A program made the position numbers and the translations under genes. DNA of 64,000 nt from Sulfurospirillum diekertiae (GTDB taxonomy: Bacteria; Campylobacterota; Campylobacteria; Campylobacterales; Sulfurospirillaceae), in contig NZ_CP021416.1 in assembly GCF_002162315.1 (NCBI RefSeq), forward strand, positions 2,802,207-2,866,206, in the 5' to 3' direction. The notes under the pieces are model-generated. The model saw nothing but the letters and a program-made list of their open reading frames with translations, made no database searches and was not told where the DNA came from. This document shows positions 43,860 to 52,198 of this stretch, in pieces; the stretch's first letter is position 1, and each line of letters opens with the position of its first letter.

Positions 43860-45077
43860 TTAACCTAAAGGTTCATTGACTTTAATCTCGCATTTACTGC
43901 TCTTATCACATTTGATATTCGCATCAAAGTAGAAGATCTTACTCACATCAACTTTGGCATTTTTGAGTTTCAAAAATGCTTCCATAGATCTTCCGCCTGC
44001 TGAGCAGTTCATAATCACCACTTTACCTTTGGGTAGTTTTGCAGCAAATTCTGTTGCACTTAGTTTTCCTGCTTCGATATTGATAGCCCCTTTTATATGT
44101 CCATTGGCATATTCTGCGGCACTTCGTACATCGATAACAGCTACATTGGTTGGTATCTTATCACTAATGATCAGTGCTTTATACCACTCACCATCTACGG
44201 TTCCTTCATCTTCACCTAACTTTATACCTTCAACAAATGCATCTTTCTTAGGACTTGGAGCGACATCTACTTTTTTAGCACCGCCTGCCGTGGTTTGGAG
44301 TCCAGCTTCTTTCCATTCTGGGTATCCACCGGCATAGACACTAATTTTTTGATAACCAAACTCTTGGAGTTTTTTAGCTAAGTTATGGGATTTAGCACAA
44401 TTATAACCTTCACAGAAACTTACAATCGGTGTTGTTTTATCTATGGGCAAACGACCTTTTAGTGTATCAAGCTCTTCATCACTCATATACATTGAACCAG
44501 GAATTGTTCCTGCCATATATTTTGCATAAGGTCTTGCATCCATAAAGAGAGCTTTATTATTTTTAAAGAGGGTTTGGGCTGCTGGTAGACCTATCTCTGG
44601 GTAATTTTTAGCAATCCATTCTGGTTCACCTGCTTGGTAAAGTTTGACATTGGTAAAGCCATGTTCTTTCAGGTAGCCTGCAACGATTGGACTTTTTTCA
44701 CAATCCCATCCACCACAGAAAACAATAATCTCTTTATCTTTAGTGACTTTATCCAGTTGACCAATATATTGATCAATTTGAGTATCAGGAATATTCAAGC
44801 TTGATGGAATCGTACTTACTAAATATTTTGGATTGGGTCGTGCGTCAATCAAGAGTGCTTTTGCTCCCTCTCTTGTTCCGTTCCCTATAGCGACTTTAAC
44901 GTAAGCGTAATCCACATTCTCTAGTTTAAACTTCTCCATCAACTCTTTTACATGTAAAGTTGGTTCATTCAACACTTTTGCACTAGGCGATATTGTTGCC
45001 TCAGGTTGTTTCTCTGCGCATCCACTCAACAACAATCCTATTACAACGATACTGCTCGCTAAAATCCTTATACTCAT
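43860..45077 (-). CDS. Triple-rhodanese lipoprotein of operon B (intact)
   Basis: A 405-residue lipoprotein (lipobox LLLSGC near residue 19) with three rhodanese domains: about residues 70-165 (FCGGWDCEKS loop), 170-265 (FCEGYNCAKS, ending YPEWKEAG) and 305-395 (NCSAGGRS). All three keep the loop cysteine, so all may carry sulfane sulfur. It probably shuttles polysulfide sulfur in the periplasm to the PsrA-type enzyme, as Sud does in Wolinella (known for Sud; inferred here). Most of the gene is nearly identical in DNA to the operon A copy, apart from the signal peptide region, suggesting recent conversion. A TTACATGTAA copy (44948) encodes LHVK. Confidence 0.9.
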   Translation of the reverse strand: MSIRILASSIVVIGLLLSGCAEKQPEATISPSAKVLNEPTLHVKELMEKFKLENVDYAYVKVAIGNGTREGAKALLIDARPNPKYLVSTIPSSLNIPDTQIDQYIGQLDKVTKDKEIIVFCGGWDCEKSPIVAGYLKEHGFTNVKLYQAGEPEWIAKNYPEIGLPAAQTLFKNNKALFMDARPYAKYMAGTIPGSMYMSDEELDTLKGRLPIDKTTPIVSFCEGYNCAKSHNLAKKLQEFGYQKISVYAGGYPEWKEAGLQTTAGGAKKVDVAPSPKKDAFVEGIKLGEDEGTVDGEWYKALIISDKIPTNVAVIDVRSAAEYANGHIKGAINIEAGKLSATEFAAKLPKGKVVIMNCSAGGRSMEAFLKLKNAKVDVSKIFYFDANIKCDKSSKCEIKVNEPLG

Positions 45078-45112
45078 CTTCTCTCCTTTTTGGTTACTGG
45101 CTATTGTTAACT

Positions 45113-46282
45113 TTAATGAGTACTTGTTTCATCCAAATTAAATATTTTATCGGCAAGATAATACATAAACAAAGCCAAGCCAATACCACCAAATCCAATT
45201 GCAAACTCAGCCGCAGAAGGGAAGTACTCTACAAATGTAGGTGCTAGTTGGTATTCTGAACGTTTGAGCATTGTCATAGGATAGAGTAATGTGTCATGAA
45301 CCAAGTCATAGCGCATAAAGAAAATACCCACCATACCTGATATAGAAGCATACACCGTTGCTTTAATGGCCTTTGCATTGCTGACTAAGATAATCGTAAA
45401 TGGTATTAACATACCTAAAATTAACTCCCCAAACCAAAAAGTAGGACTTTTCGTTGCATGCAAAATAGTTTCTGCTCGCTCTGGCATATCTCCATACAGT
45501 GCTGTTATGATTTTCCATGCTTCAAAGAAGATCAGTACGGCTAAAAGCATGCCTAAAATTTTTGAAAGTTTGACAAGCATCACAGTGATTTTTTCAGGAA
45601 AATTCATTTTGTATCTAAATCCATACATTAAGAAAACTAAGTAACATCCTGTGATCATGGCAGAAAGAATGAAATAGACAGGATAAAAAACACCATTGGC
45701 AGAAGGTCTAGAGATCAAAAAGCCAAAAACAGCGCCAAGATTTGAGTGTGCTGCAAGACCGACTAAAAGACCGCAAATACCAAAGATTTTAGAAAAAGTA
45801 TGATTCACTTTAATCGCTAGAAAGAAAAATTCTAAACAGATAAACGTAAGGTAAAGACCATACAAGGTTCCCATCCACCAAATAGCTGAAGTCAAACCTG
45901 GGGTTAAGACATTGTAAATCAACATTGTCATTGGGTGACCGATTTCTAAGCCAATAACGGCAAAACCTGAACTGATTGTGATAATTGCACCTGCAATGGC
46001 ACGCTTACCAATTTGCTGAAACTCTGGAATTCCAAAAACATGCCCAATCGAAGAGATAATGCAAAGACCTGTACTGGAGACCACAAAGAAAACATACATT
46101 GCGATGAGTAACCCCCATGGATGTTGCCTCGTGACATTGTAAACATGGTGTCCATGTAAGATATACGCAACCGCACCCGCCATAAACGCGGCAAGAAGGG
46201 CTACGGTTGTAACTGCCATCACCACATTCAGGGGCGTTTTTTCAAAATAAAAGAGTTTTTTCAAAGAAATTGTTTGCATCAT
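45113..46282 (-). CDS. NrfD/PsrC-type membrane quinol subunit, operon B
   Basis: A 389-residue protein with about nine to ten transmembrane helices, typical of NrfD family quinone-interacting subunits. Motifs include FFVVSSTGLCIISSIGHVFG near residue 65, IGLEIGHPMTMLIYNVLTPG near 109 and SAIWWMGTLYGLYL near 131. The helix content and length are nearer to canonical PsrC/DmsC-like proteins than the operon A NrfD. It begins 6 bp after the FeS gene ends and ends 35 bp before the rhodanese gene, consistent with a four-gene operon. Confidence 0.9.
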   Translation of the reverse strand: MMQTISLKKLFYFEKTPLNVVMAVTTVALLAAFMAGAVAYILHGHHVYNVTRQHPWGLLIAMYVFFVVSSTGLCIISSIGHVFGIPEFQQIGKRAIAGAIITISSGFAVIGLEIGHPMTMLIYNVLTPGLTSAIWWMGTLYGLYLTFICLEFFFLAIKVNHTFSKIFGICGLLVGLAAHSNLGAVFGFLISRPSANGVFYPVYFILSAMITGCYLVFLMYGFRYKMNFPEKITVMLVKLSKILGMLLAVLIFFEAWKIITALYGDMPERAETILHATKSPTFWFGELILGMLIPFTIILVSNAKAIKATVYASISGMVGIFFMRYDLVHDTLLYPMTMLKRSEYQLAPTFVEYFPSAAEFAIGFGGIGLALFMYYLADKIFNLDETSTH

Positions 46283-46288
46283 AAACTC

Positions 46289-46852
46289 CTACAATATATA
46301 AAATAGTTTTGGTTTAGTACCCAAGTGACTTTTAACTTGGCGGTACTCTTTATTCACAAGTAACTGTGAAATTTCGCTATTTGGATCATCCAAGTCACCA
46401 AATACTCTGACTTTTGTCGGACACGTTGCTTGACATGCTGTCGTTGTTTCACCATTGGCAAGCCTAGTATCCGAACAGAACGTACATTTATCAACCGTAT
46501 TGGTTCGATTGTCAACATAACGTGCATCATAAGGACATGCATTAATACAGTAGGTACACAAAATACATTTGGTTGGATCAACCATAACCATGCCATCTTT
46601 ACTGTAATAGGTTGCATTGGTCGGACAGACTTGTTGACACGGTGCATTGTCGCAATGTTGACATTGACTTGGCTGATAGGTTTGAGAAGCGATAGAGATA
46701 TTGGGAAATTGTCCTTCTGCCTCTTTAACACCTACCCAAATGCGATAATGATCGGGTAAGAGCAAAACACCATTTTCTTCTTTACATGCACTTTCACATG
46801 CTTTACAATTAATACAATTATTGTAATTTAGTGCCATTCCATAACGTGCCAT
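46289..46852 (-). CDS. Ferredoxin-like 4x[4Fe-4S] subunit (PsrB type), operon B
   Basis: A 187-residue iron-sulfur protein with four cysteine clusters (NCINCKACESACKEE, CQHCDNAPCQQVCPTNATY, CILCTYCINACPYD, CTFCSD with CQATCPT) and the DDPNSE tail. It moves electrons from the NrfD membrane subunit to the molybdenum catalytic subunit, with no signal peptide (export would be by piggy-back with the Tat-exported subunit). The ATG at 46852 starts three bases after the catalytic gene stop; the longer frame would begin with TTG inside that gene. It is intact, unlike the operon A version. Confidence 0.93.
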   Translation of the reverse strand: MARYGMALNYNNCINCKACESACKEENGVLLLPDHYRIWVGVKEAEGQFPNISIASQTYQPSQCQHCDNAPCQQVCPTNATYYSKDGMVMVDPTKCILCTYCINACPYDARYVDNRTNTVDKCTFCSDTRLANGETTTACQATCPTKVRVFGDLDDPNSEISQLLVNKEYRQVKSHLGTKPKLFYIL

Positions 46853-46854
46853 AA

Positions 46855-49194
46855 TCAAACCTTTCTAATTTCTACAATTGTGTCATGAAGACAAGAAGCT
46901 CCATGCATTGGCTCCATGCTATCTTCAATAATTGCTGCATCATTGCCGCCATTATGATATGCACGCGTTAATGCTTCAGAGTAATTACCAAATCCATGGA
47001 TAAAGAAGAGTGTATCGGGTCCAATTTTCTCTGTTGGATACGCTTTAATCGTTGTTTTACCCACTTTACTGACGACTTCAATTTTATCACCAAATTTGAT
47101 ACCCATTTTTTCTGCTGTACGTTTATTAATCCATGCAAAATTTTCAGGGACAAGATTGAGTAACATGCGATTGTTCGATGTACCAGATTGTGTAAATTGG
47201 GCATGGCGACCGGTTATAAATCTAAATTTACCAGCAGGAACTGCCATTTCATACTCTTTTTTCCATACAGGCATCGCATCAATACCTTTTTTAGCAAGTG
47301 CTGGGACTGAACACTCAACTTTACCTGATGGCGTAGCAAATTTAGTATTCCTTACAGAATAAGCGCGTTTTGCATCGGGATAGTATTCGTAGTCATTCAC
47401 ACCCGTTTTTTTGAAATATTCATTCATATTAGGATAGAAAACACCTTTTTCTTTTAATATTTCTGCGGCACCTTCATACTTAGCAACAGCATGTTCATTC
47501 AGCTCTTCTTGTGAAGAAGCAAATGGCTTGGTAAGATCAAAATCTCCATATACTTTATCTTCGCCATCATCTTCAATGGATGATTGCACATCTTCATCGT
47601 ATTTTTTTGTGATTTCAAACAGTGGTTTTGAAAGTTTTGCGCTGAGTCCACGCATAATTTCCATAATCGGCTTACTCTCAAACATAGGATCAACCACTTT
47701 ATTGCGTTGTGCTATAGAAGGCTCAATACCCCCAAAAGAGACAACAGGATCGGTTCGCTCTAAGTAAGTACACTCCGGTAAGATAACATCACTGAGCATC
47801 ACGGTATCACTTGGCATCGTATCAATCGTAACGACTAAATCCAAGTTTTTAAGGAACTCTGCTGTTTTAGCATTGTTTGGCATATTTTGCATAGGGTTAT
47901 GTTTGTAGTTAAACAGTGCACGAATCGGATAGGGGCTTCTTTTTTCTAACACCATGTTTCTAAAAGCGACCCATGAACCAGAACCACCCACAACGGCTGC
48001 TTCATCTTTTTCAATTCTTGGTTTTGCTTGTGCATACATGGGAGAAGGAATTTCATGCTCGACGAGCGCTAAACTTTTACCAAAACAGATACCGCCTTTA
48101 ATATCAACACCACCACCCAATGCGCTAAAGATCGCTTGAGCACGACGCAATTGGAAATCATTTTTAGACCATGTCGTACGTCTTCCTTGGTAGTAAATTG
48201 ATTGAGGCGCATTCACCATAAAATCACGTGCAACTTGGTAAATATCAGCAGCTTTAATACCCGTAATTTTTTCAGCCCATTCGGGGGTATAGTTGTTACT
48301 TAAAATATGTTCTTTATAGGCATCAAAACCATTAAAATAGTTTTCAACAAATGCTTTATTGTAAATCTCTTCTTTGATCGCAACATAAGTGAGTGCTAGA
48401 ACAAAGGCTAAATCAGTTCCAACATTAATAGCAAGCCATTTGTCACTTTTGGCTGCAGTATTGGTAAAGCGAGGATCGACGGTTACGAGTTTTGCGCCAC
48501 GACCTTTGGTTCGTTTGAAAAAATCCATGGTATCGGGAGTCACAATAGCTTCCGCACGATTGGCTCCTGCCATAATGACATACTTAGCATTGTCCAAATC
48601 GGCTTGACCATAGCCGCCAATGGTGAGTGAATACCCTGAAACGGTTGTTGCAAGACAAAGACTTGCATGGTTAAGAAAATGAGAAGAGCCAAACATTGTA
48701 AAGAAACTTTTAAACGTATGTTCTGCCATACCTTCACCTGCACAAAAAGCTACCGTTGAACGGTTATCTTTTTCTTCATCTAAAATCTTGGTGAGTTTTT
48801 CATTAATGTAAGCATACGCTTCATCCCAACTGACACGCTTAAACTTACCACTCCCTTTTTCTCCATCACGAATTAACGGATACTTCAAGCGATCAGGATC
48901 GTACAGTGCTTGAATACCTGAATTGCCTCTTGCGCAAAGCATATTGCGTGATTTTGGAAAAAGTGGGTTCGGATCAAGTTTTTCAACGACTCCATTGTGT
49001 ACATGCGCAATGGCTGCACATTTATTAACACACATCTCACATAATGTTGCTACTCTTTTATCTTCATTGCCAACTTTTTTGGCTGGTGATGTAGCGCTCG
49101 CCATAATGGAAGAGGAACTAAGGCTCACTCCGCCAGCGATAGACATCGCTACACTCCCTTGAAGAAATCTCCTTCTCGAGATCTCTACTTTCAT
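46855..49194 (-). CDS. Molybdopterin oxidoreductase catalytic subunit (PsrA/PhsA-like), operon B
   Basis: A 779-residue Tat-exported enzyme (SRRRFLQGSVAM at residues 5-16) with the N-terminal [4Fe-4S] site (CEMCVNKC, LCARGNSG) and the probable Mo ligand Cys in NHASLCLATTVSGY. It shares long stretches with the operon A enzyme (for example QSIYYQGRRTTWSKNDFQLR). It lacks about 30 residues of the acidic insertion of the A protein. Its start has an AAGGAGACGCG leader. The rhodanese partner supports polysulfide or thiosulfate as substrate, but tetrathionate or another sulfur compound cannot be excluded. Confidence 0.9.
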   Translation of the reverse strand: MKVEISRRRFLQGSVAMSIAGGVSLSSSSIMASATSPAKKVGNEDKRVATLCEMCVNKCAAIAHVHNGVVEKLDPNPLFPKSRNMLCARGNSGIQALYDPDRLKYPLIRDGEKGSGKFKRVSWDEAYAYINEKLTKILDEEKDNRSTVAFCAGEGMAEHTFKSFFTMFGSSHFLNHASLCLATTVSGYSLTIGGYGQADLDNAKYVIMAGANRAEAIVTPDTMDFFKRTKGRGAKLVTVDPRFTNTAAKSDKWLAINVGTDLAFVLALTYVAIKEEIYNKAFVENYFNGFDAYKEHILSNNYTPEWAEKITGIKAADIYQVARDFMVNAPQSIYYQGRRTTWSKNDFQLRRAQAIFSALGGGVDIKGGICFGKSLALVEHEIPSPMYAQAKPRIEKDEAAVVGGSGSWVAFRNMVLEKRSPYPIRALFNYKHNPMQNMPNNAKTAEFLKNLDLVVTIDTMPSDTVMLSDVILPECTYLERTDPVVSFGGIEPSIAQRNKVVDPMFESKPIMEIMRGLSAKLSKPLFEITKKYDEDVQSSIEDDGEDKVYGDFDLTKPFASSQEELNEHAVAKYEGAAEILKEKGVFYPNMNEYFKKTGVNDYEYYPDAKRAYSVRNTKFATPSGKVECSVPALAKKGIDAMPVWKKEYEMAVPAGKFRFITGRHAQFTQSGTSNNRMLLNLVPENFAWINKRTAEKMGIKFGDKIEVVSKVGKTTIKAYPTEKIGPDTLFFIHGFGNYSEALTRAYHNGGNDAAIIEDSMEPMHGASCLHDTIVEIRKV

Positions 49195-49634
49195 CGCGTC
49201 TCCTTGTTATCTTTTACCTTTAAGTTTCGTACTTTCAAATAATGTCAAAAAGTACGTCTTTCTAACTCCATTGTAAAGGTTAAATCTTATAAATAACTTA
49301 CATTTTTGAATGAAGATTGCCCTAAAAATAGGATATACGGTGCAAATGCCCTATTTATCGAAAGATGAAGATTGAAAAAAAATAAAAAATTTTTCTCAAA
49401 AGAAGGTAAAAAGTTAATTTTAATTGACATTTAGTAAATTATTTTTTCACTTTTTATGAAAAAATTGGCAAATAAGTAGTCTATTTTGTTTAAGTTTATT
49501 TAACTAAATAGCAGTTTTATGGGCATTTCTTTTACTAATTATAATAATTATAATTAGTAAAAGAAATAATTATTACGCCACAATAATAGTTAAATATTTT
49601 TTACTATTATAATAGTAATAATTAATTTATATAA
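49195..49634. promoter_or_regulatory. Upstream region of operon B with large palindromes
   Basis: A 440-bp AT-rich gap. It contains a perfect 19-bp inverted repeat with a 3-bp loop (49526-49544 and 49548-49566, core TTTACTAATTATAA), a perfect 18-bp palindrome TTACTATTATAATAGTAA (49601-49618), TTTAGTAAA (49430-49438) and AGTT-N5-AACT (49493-49505). The same TTTACTAA/TTAGTAAA and TATTTAACT elements occur upstream of operon A. They look like operator sites; the large inverted repeat could also terminate the methyltransferase transcript. Confidence 0.6.
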
Positions 49635-50336
49635 TTAAGCTTCTTTGGGCGTACCCCAAACAAAAAGCACTTCAAATTCAAGATACTCATGCGGATAATT
49701 TTGAATCAATGCTTTGGTTTGTGTAACGTTTAACCTTCTTTGCCCACCACTGACACCACTTTTTTTGATGTAGCGAAATTTTGAAAGATTGTCATCAAAA
49801 AAGAGGCGAAACGTTTTGATTTCATAGTTACATGTAAAATGGGTTGCAAATATTTCGACTAAGTTTTGTGCATTGGGTAAAAAGGTAGGGAGATGACTCA
49901 TCGCATAGATGGTTTCAAAGGTTTTATCGGTAAAAATGGCAAATGCTCCCTCTTTACATGTAAAGACCATTTGAGAGATTAACGTTTCAATATCATTGGC
50001 CCATTGCAACGCAGAAGAAGAGACCAAAAGATCGTAGGGTAGTGTCAATTTCGAAAGTAGTGTAGGCGATTCAAAATCCTCACAGATGACTTCAACCTCG
50101 TTACCTGTAGGGTGAAGATCACACATACCCTGAGCACTATCCACTCCTGTAAAGCGCTCTATCTGCCATACAATATTTTTAAATACTGCACCACTTCCAC
50201 ACCCCAAATCTAAAATAGTTTTAGGATTATTCGTAATATGAGAAACCAAATAGTGCGCTATATCTTGTTGTAATGCCGTGTAGTCATCGTAACGATAGGC
50301 ATTTTTCGAAAATTCTTTGATATGTTTTGCAGTCAT
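49635..50336 (-). CDS. SAM-dependent methyltransferase, BioC-like
   Basis: A 233-residue class I methyltransferase. The SAM-binding motif ILDLGCGSGAVF is near residues 41-52, followed by GVDSAQGM near 64 and LLVSSSALQWANDIETL near 107, the signature found in BioC (malonyl-ACP O-methyltransferase in biotin synthesis). Its C-terminal RRLNVTQTKALIQNYPHE is also BioC-like. No biotin genes are nearby, so the call is tentative. Two TTACATGTAA copies lie inside the gene (49828 and 49954), encoding FTCN and FTCK. Confidence 0.75.
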   Translation of the reverse strand: MTAKHIKEFSKNAYRYDDYTALQQDIAHYLVSHITNNPKTILDLGCGSGAVFKNIVWQIERFTGVDSAQGMCDLHPTGNEVEVICEDFESPTLLSKLTLPYDLLVSSSALQWANDIETLISQMVFTCKEGAFAIFTDKTFETIYAMSHLPTFLPNAQNLVEIFATHFTCNYEIKTFRLFFDDNLSKFRYIKKSGVSGGQRRLNVTQTKALIQNYPHEYLEFEVLFVWGTPKEA

Positions 50337-50488
50337 GTTAACAGAATATCCACTCTTTTTTAAGTAAATTATACTGCCTTCTCTTTTAAAAACGAGACCT
50401 TTTACATGTAAAGGTATTTAACTATGAGCAATGTAAGTTTAAGACAACTTTTTCTACAATAAATGATCATAAAAACAAATGGGTAAAA

Positions 50489-52198
50489 ATGTCTAAATGG
50501 TGGCGTTTAGGTATTTTGATGTGTCTTCTAATAAGCACACCGGTCTGGGCAGCTATCGGTAAAGTTTCGCTTTTAAAGGGTGAAGCCATTGCCAACCGCG
50601 ATCAAAAAATAGTTTCACTTACCAGTGGAGCAGCACTGGAAGAACATGACATCATTACAACACGCGCAAATAGCCAAATTCAACTCACGTTTGAAGATAA
50701 AACGGTCATAACCTTGGGTAGCGAGAGTGTATTAGATATTAAAGAGTATCTCAATGATGCCGAACACCCTAAAGCAAAATTCAAATTTAGCCAAGGCACT
50801 TTTAAAAGTATCACGGGACAAATTGGTAAAAAAGCACCTGAAAATTTTAAACTTGAAACATCCACTGCCACGATTGGTATTCGGGGTACAACCGTTGCAG
50901 GTACAGCTGCTGCAGAAGGTTCACAAAATACTGTAGAACTTCTTGCATGCCTTGATGGAGAAATTGTTGTTTCGAATAATCATGGTAGTGTTATTATAAG
51001 CTCGGGATACTTTACACTCGTAAGTCCAAATATGCCGCCACCGCCGCCTGTAGTTATGACGCCACAGCAAATACAGCAGTTGTACCAAGGGGCAATCAAT
51101 GCACGACCACCATTGCCAGAGCATGAACAAAATGAAGCTGAAAATACACCACCTCCGCCATCACCACAGCAACAAATTCAACCACCCTCTCCTACTATGC
51201 CAGCATTAGCAGAGCAAGCTTCTCAAACCAATACTTCAACCAATATCGCTCACGCTATCACTAATCATGTAGAAGAAATTTTCAACAACAATGGAAACAA
51301 TGGAAACAATGGAAACAACGGAAATTTGACATATCCAACCTTTAATCCACCACTACAAGCGACTTCCGATGCGTCTGGCATCATTAATCTCGTTGGTATG
51401 GCAACTTCCACATACACTCAAGATGGTATGACGTTAACCAGTGCCACAGATACTTTGACACTCAATCTTGATACGAGTGATGATAGTATCACCACCGATA
51501 GCTCTATTTTATTGGATCGTGGTGATGTTAACTACCCTGTATCTTTAGCTAAAACCAAAGATTCCAATACAATGACCTATAAAGGCAATGATAAATTTTC
51601 TATCAAAAATTTTGATAACCAAGACGGATGGATGCAAACCGAAAATACCTATACCAATGACTATGTTTCATGGGGGTATGACTGGGCAATGAAAATCAAC
51701 AATGACAGTAAACTCCTAAGCAGCACTAACTATTGGGTTGCAGGTAAAAATGTAGATGCCGATACCGCCAATAATTATATTACCACTAAAATTCACGAGA
51801 CATCCACCACATCCTATGCCTATAATGGTCATGTTATCGGGTCGGTCAGCGATGGAGTCAACAACTACAGCATTAACCCCACCAACAACAATGATGTCAA
51901 ATTAAATTTTAATTTTGGGGCGGGGAGTGGTAGCCTCTTAAATACCAGTTATATTCAATTCCAAACCAATCAAACAACTCCTCAAACATGGAAAATTTCC
52001 CCTTCTGGCACGATTGAAGGAGGAAGTTTTAATCTTCAAAAAGAAGCGAATGTGGCTATTAATGGTACTACTAATAATGCTAGCCTCAGCACCATTAGAG
52101 GTCAGTTCTATGGTAATGAGGTTCAAGCCGTCGGTGGGACATTTAATGCAACAGCGGGCACCAATACCGCTACTGGCGTTTTTAAGGCGGTCAAATAA
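50489..52198 (+). CDS. Secreted FecR-domain protein with TbpB-like C-terminal domain (candidate T11SS cargo)
   Basis: A 569-residue protein with a Sec signal peptide (ending STPVWAAI) and no lipobox. Residues 30-165 are a FecR domain (DIITTRANSQIQLTFED, TATIGIRGTTV). Then comes a Pro-rich linker (about 182-235), a four-unit Asn-Gly repeat (about 267-280) and a beta-rich region (285-569). The last 40 residues contain IRGQFYGNEVQAVGGTF, resembling the barrel end of TbpB/hemophilin-type cargo (GxFYGxxAxExGGxF) secreted by Slam proteins. The next gene encodes a Slam-like protein and overlaps the stop codon (TAATG), so this is its likely substrate (inference). Confidence 0.72.
   Translation: MSKWWRLGILMCLLISTPVWAAIGKVSLLKGEAIANRDQKIVSLTSGAALEEHDIITTRANSQIQLTFEDKTVITLGSESVLDIKEYLNDAEHPKAKFKFSQGTFKSITGQIGKKAPENFKLETSTATIGIRGTTVAGTAAAEGSQNTVELLACLDGEIVVSNNHGSVIISSGYFTLVSPNMPPPPPVVMTPQQIQQLYQGAINARPPLPEHEQNEAENTPPPPSPQQQIQPPSPTMPALAEQASQTNTSTNIAHAITNHVEEIFNNNGNNGNNGNNGNLTYPTFNPPLQATSDASGIINLVGMATSTYTQDGMTLTSATDTLTLNLDTSDDSITTDSSILLDRGDVNYPVSLAKTKDSNTMTYKGNDKFSIKNFDNQDGWMQTENTYTNDYVSWGYDWAMKINNDSKLLSSTNYWVAGKNVDADTANNYITTKIHETSTTSYAYNGHVIGSVSDGVNNYSINPTNNNDVKLNFNFGAGSGSLLNTSYIQFQTNQTTPQTWKISPSGTIEGGSFNLQKEANVAINGTTNNASLSTIRGQFYGNEVQAVGGTFNATAGTNTATGVFKAVK
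51287..51322 (+). repeat. Four 9-bp tandem repeats (AACAATGGA) in the FecR-protein gene
   Basis: Three perfect AACAATGGA units and one AACAACGGA encode NNGNNGNNGNNG. Because the unit is 9 bp, copy-number change keeps the reading frame and alters only the linker length between the FecR and the barrel-like domains. Confidence 0.9.

Noticed and set aside
49526-49566. CRISPR or phage attachment site at the large inverted repeat
   Set aside because: There is only one such repeat, no spacer array, no cas or integrase gene, and the repeat is pure AT-rich dyad; operator or terminator is simpler.
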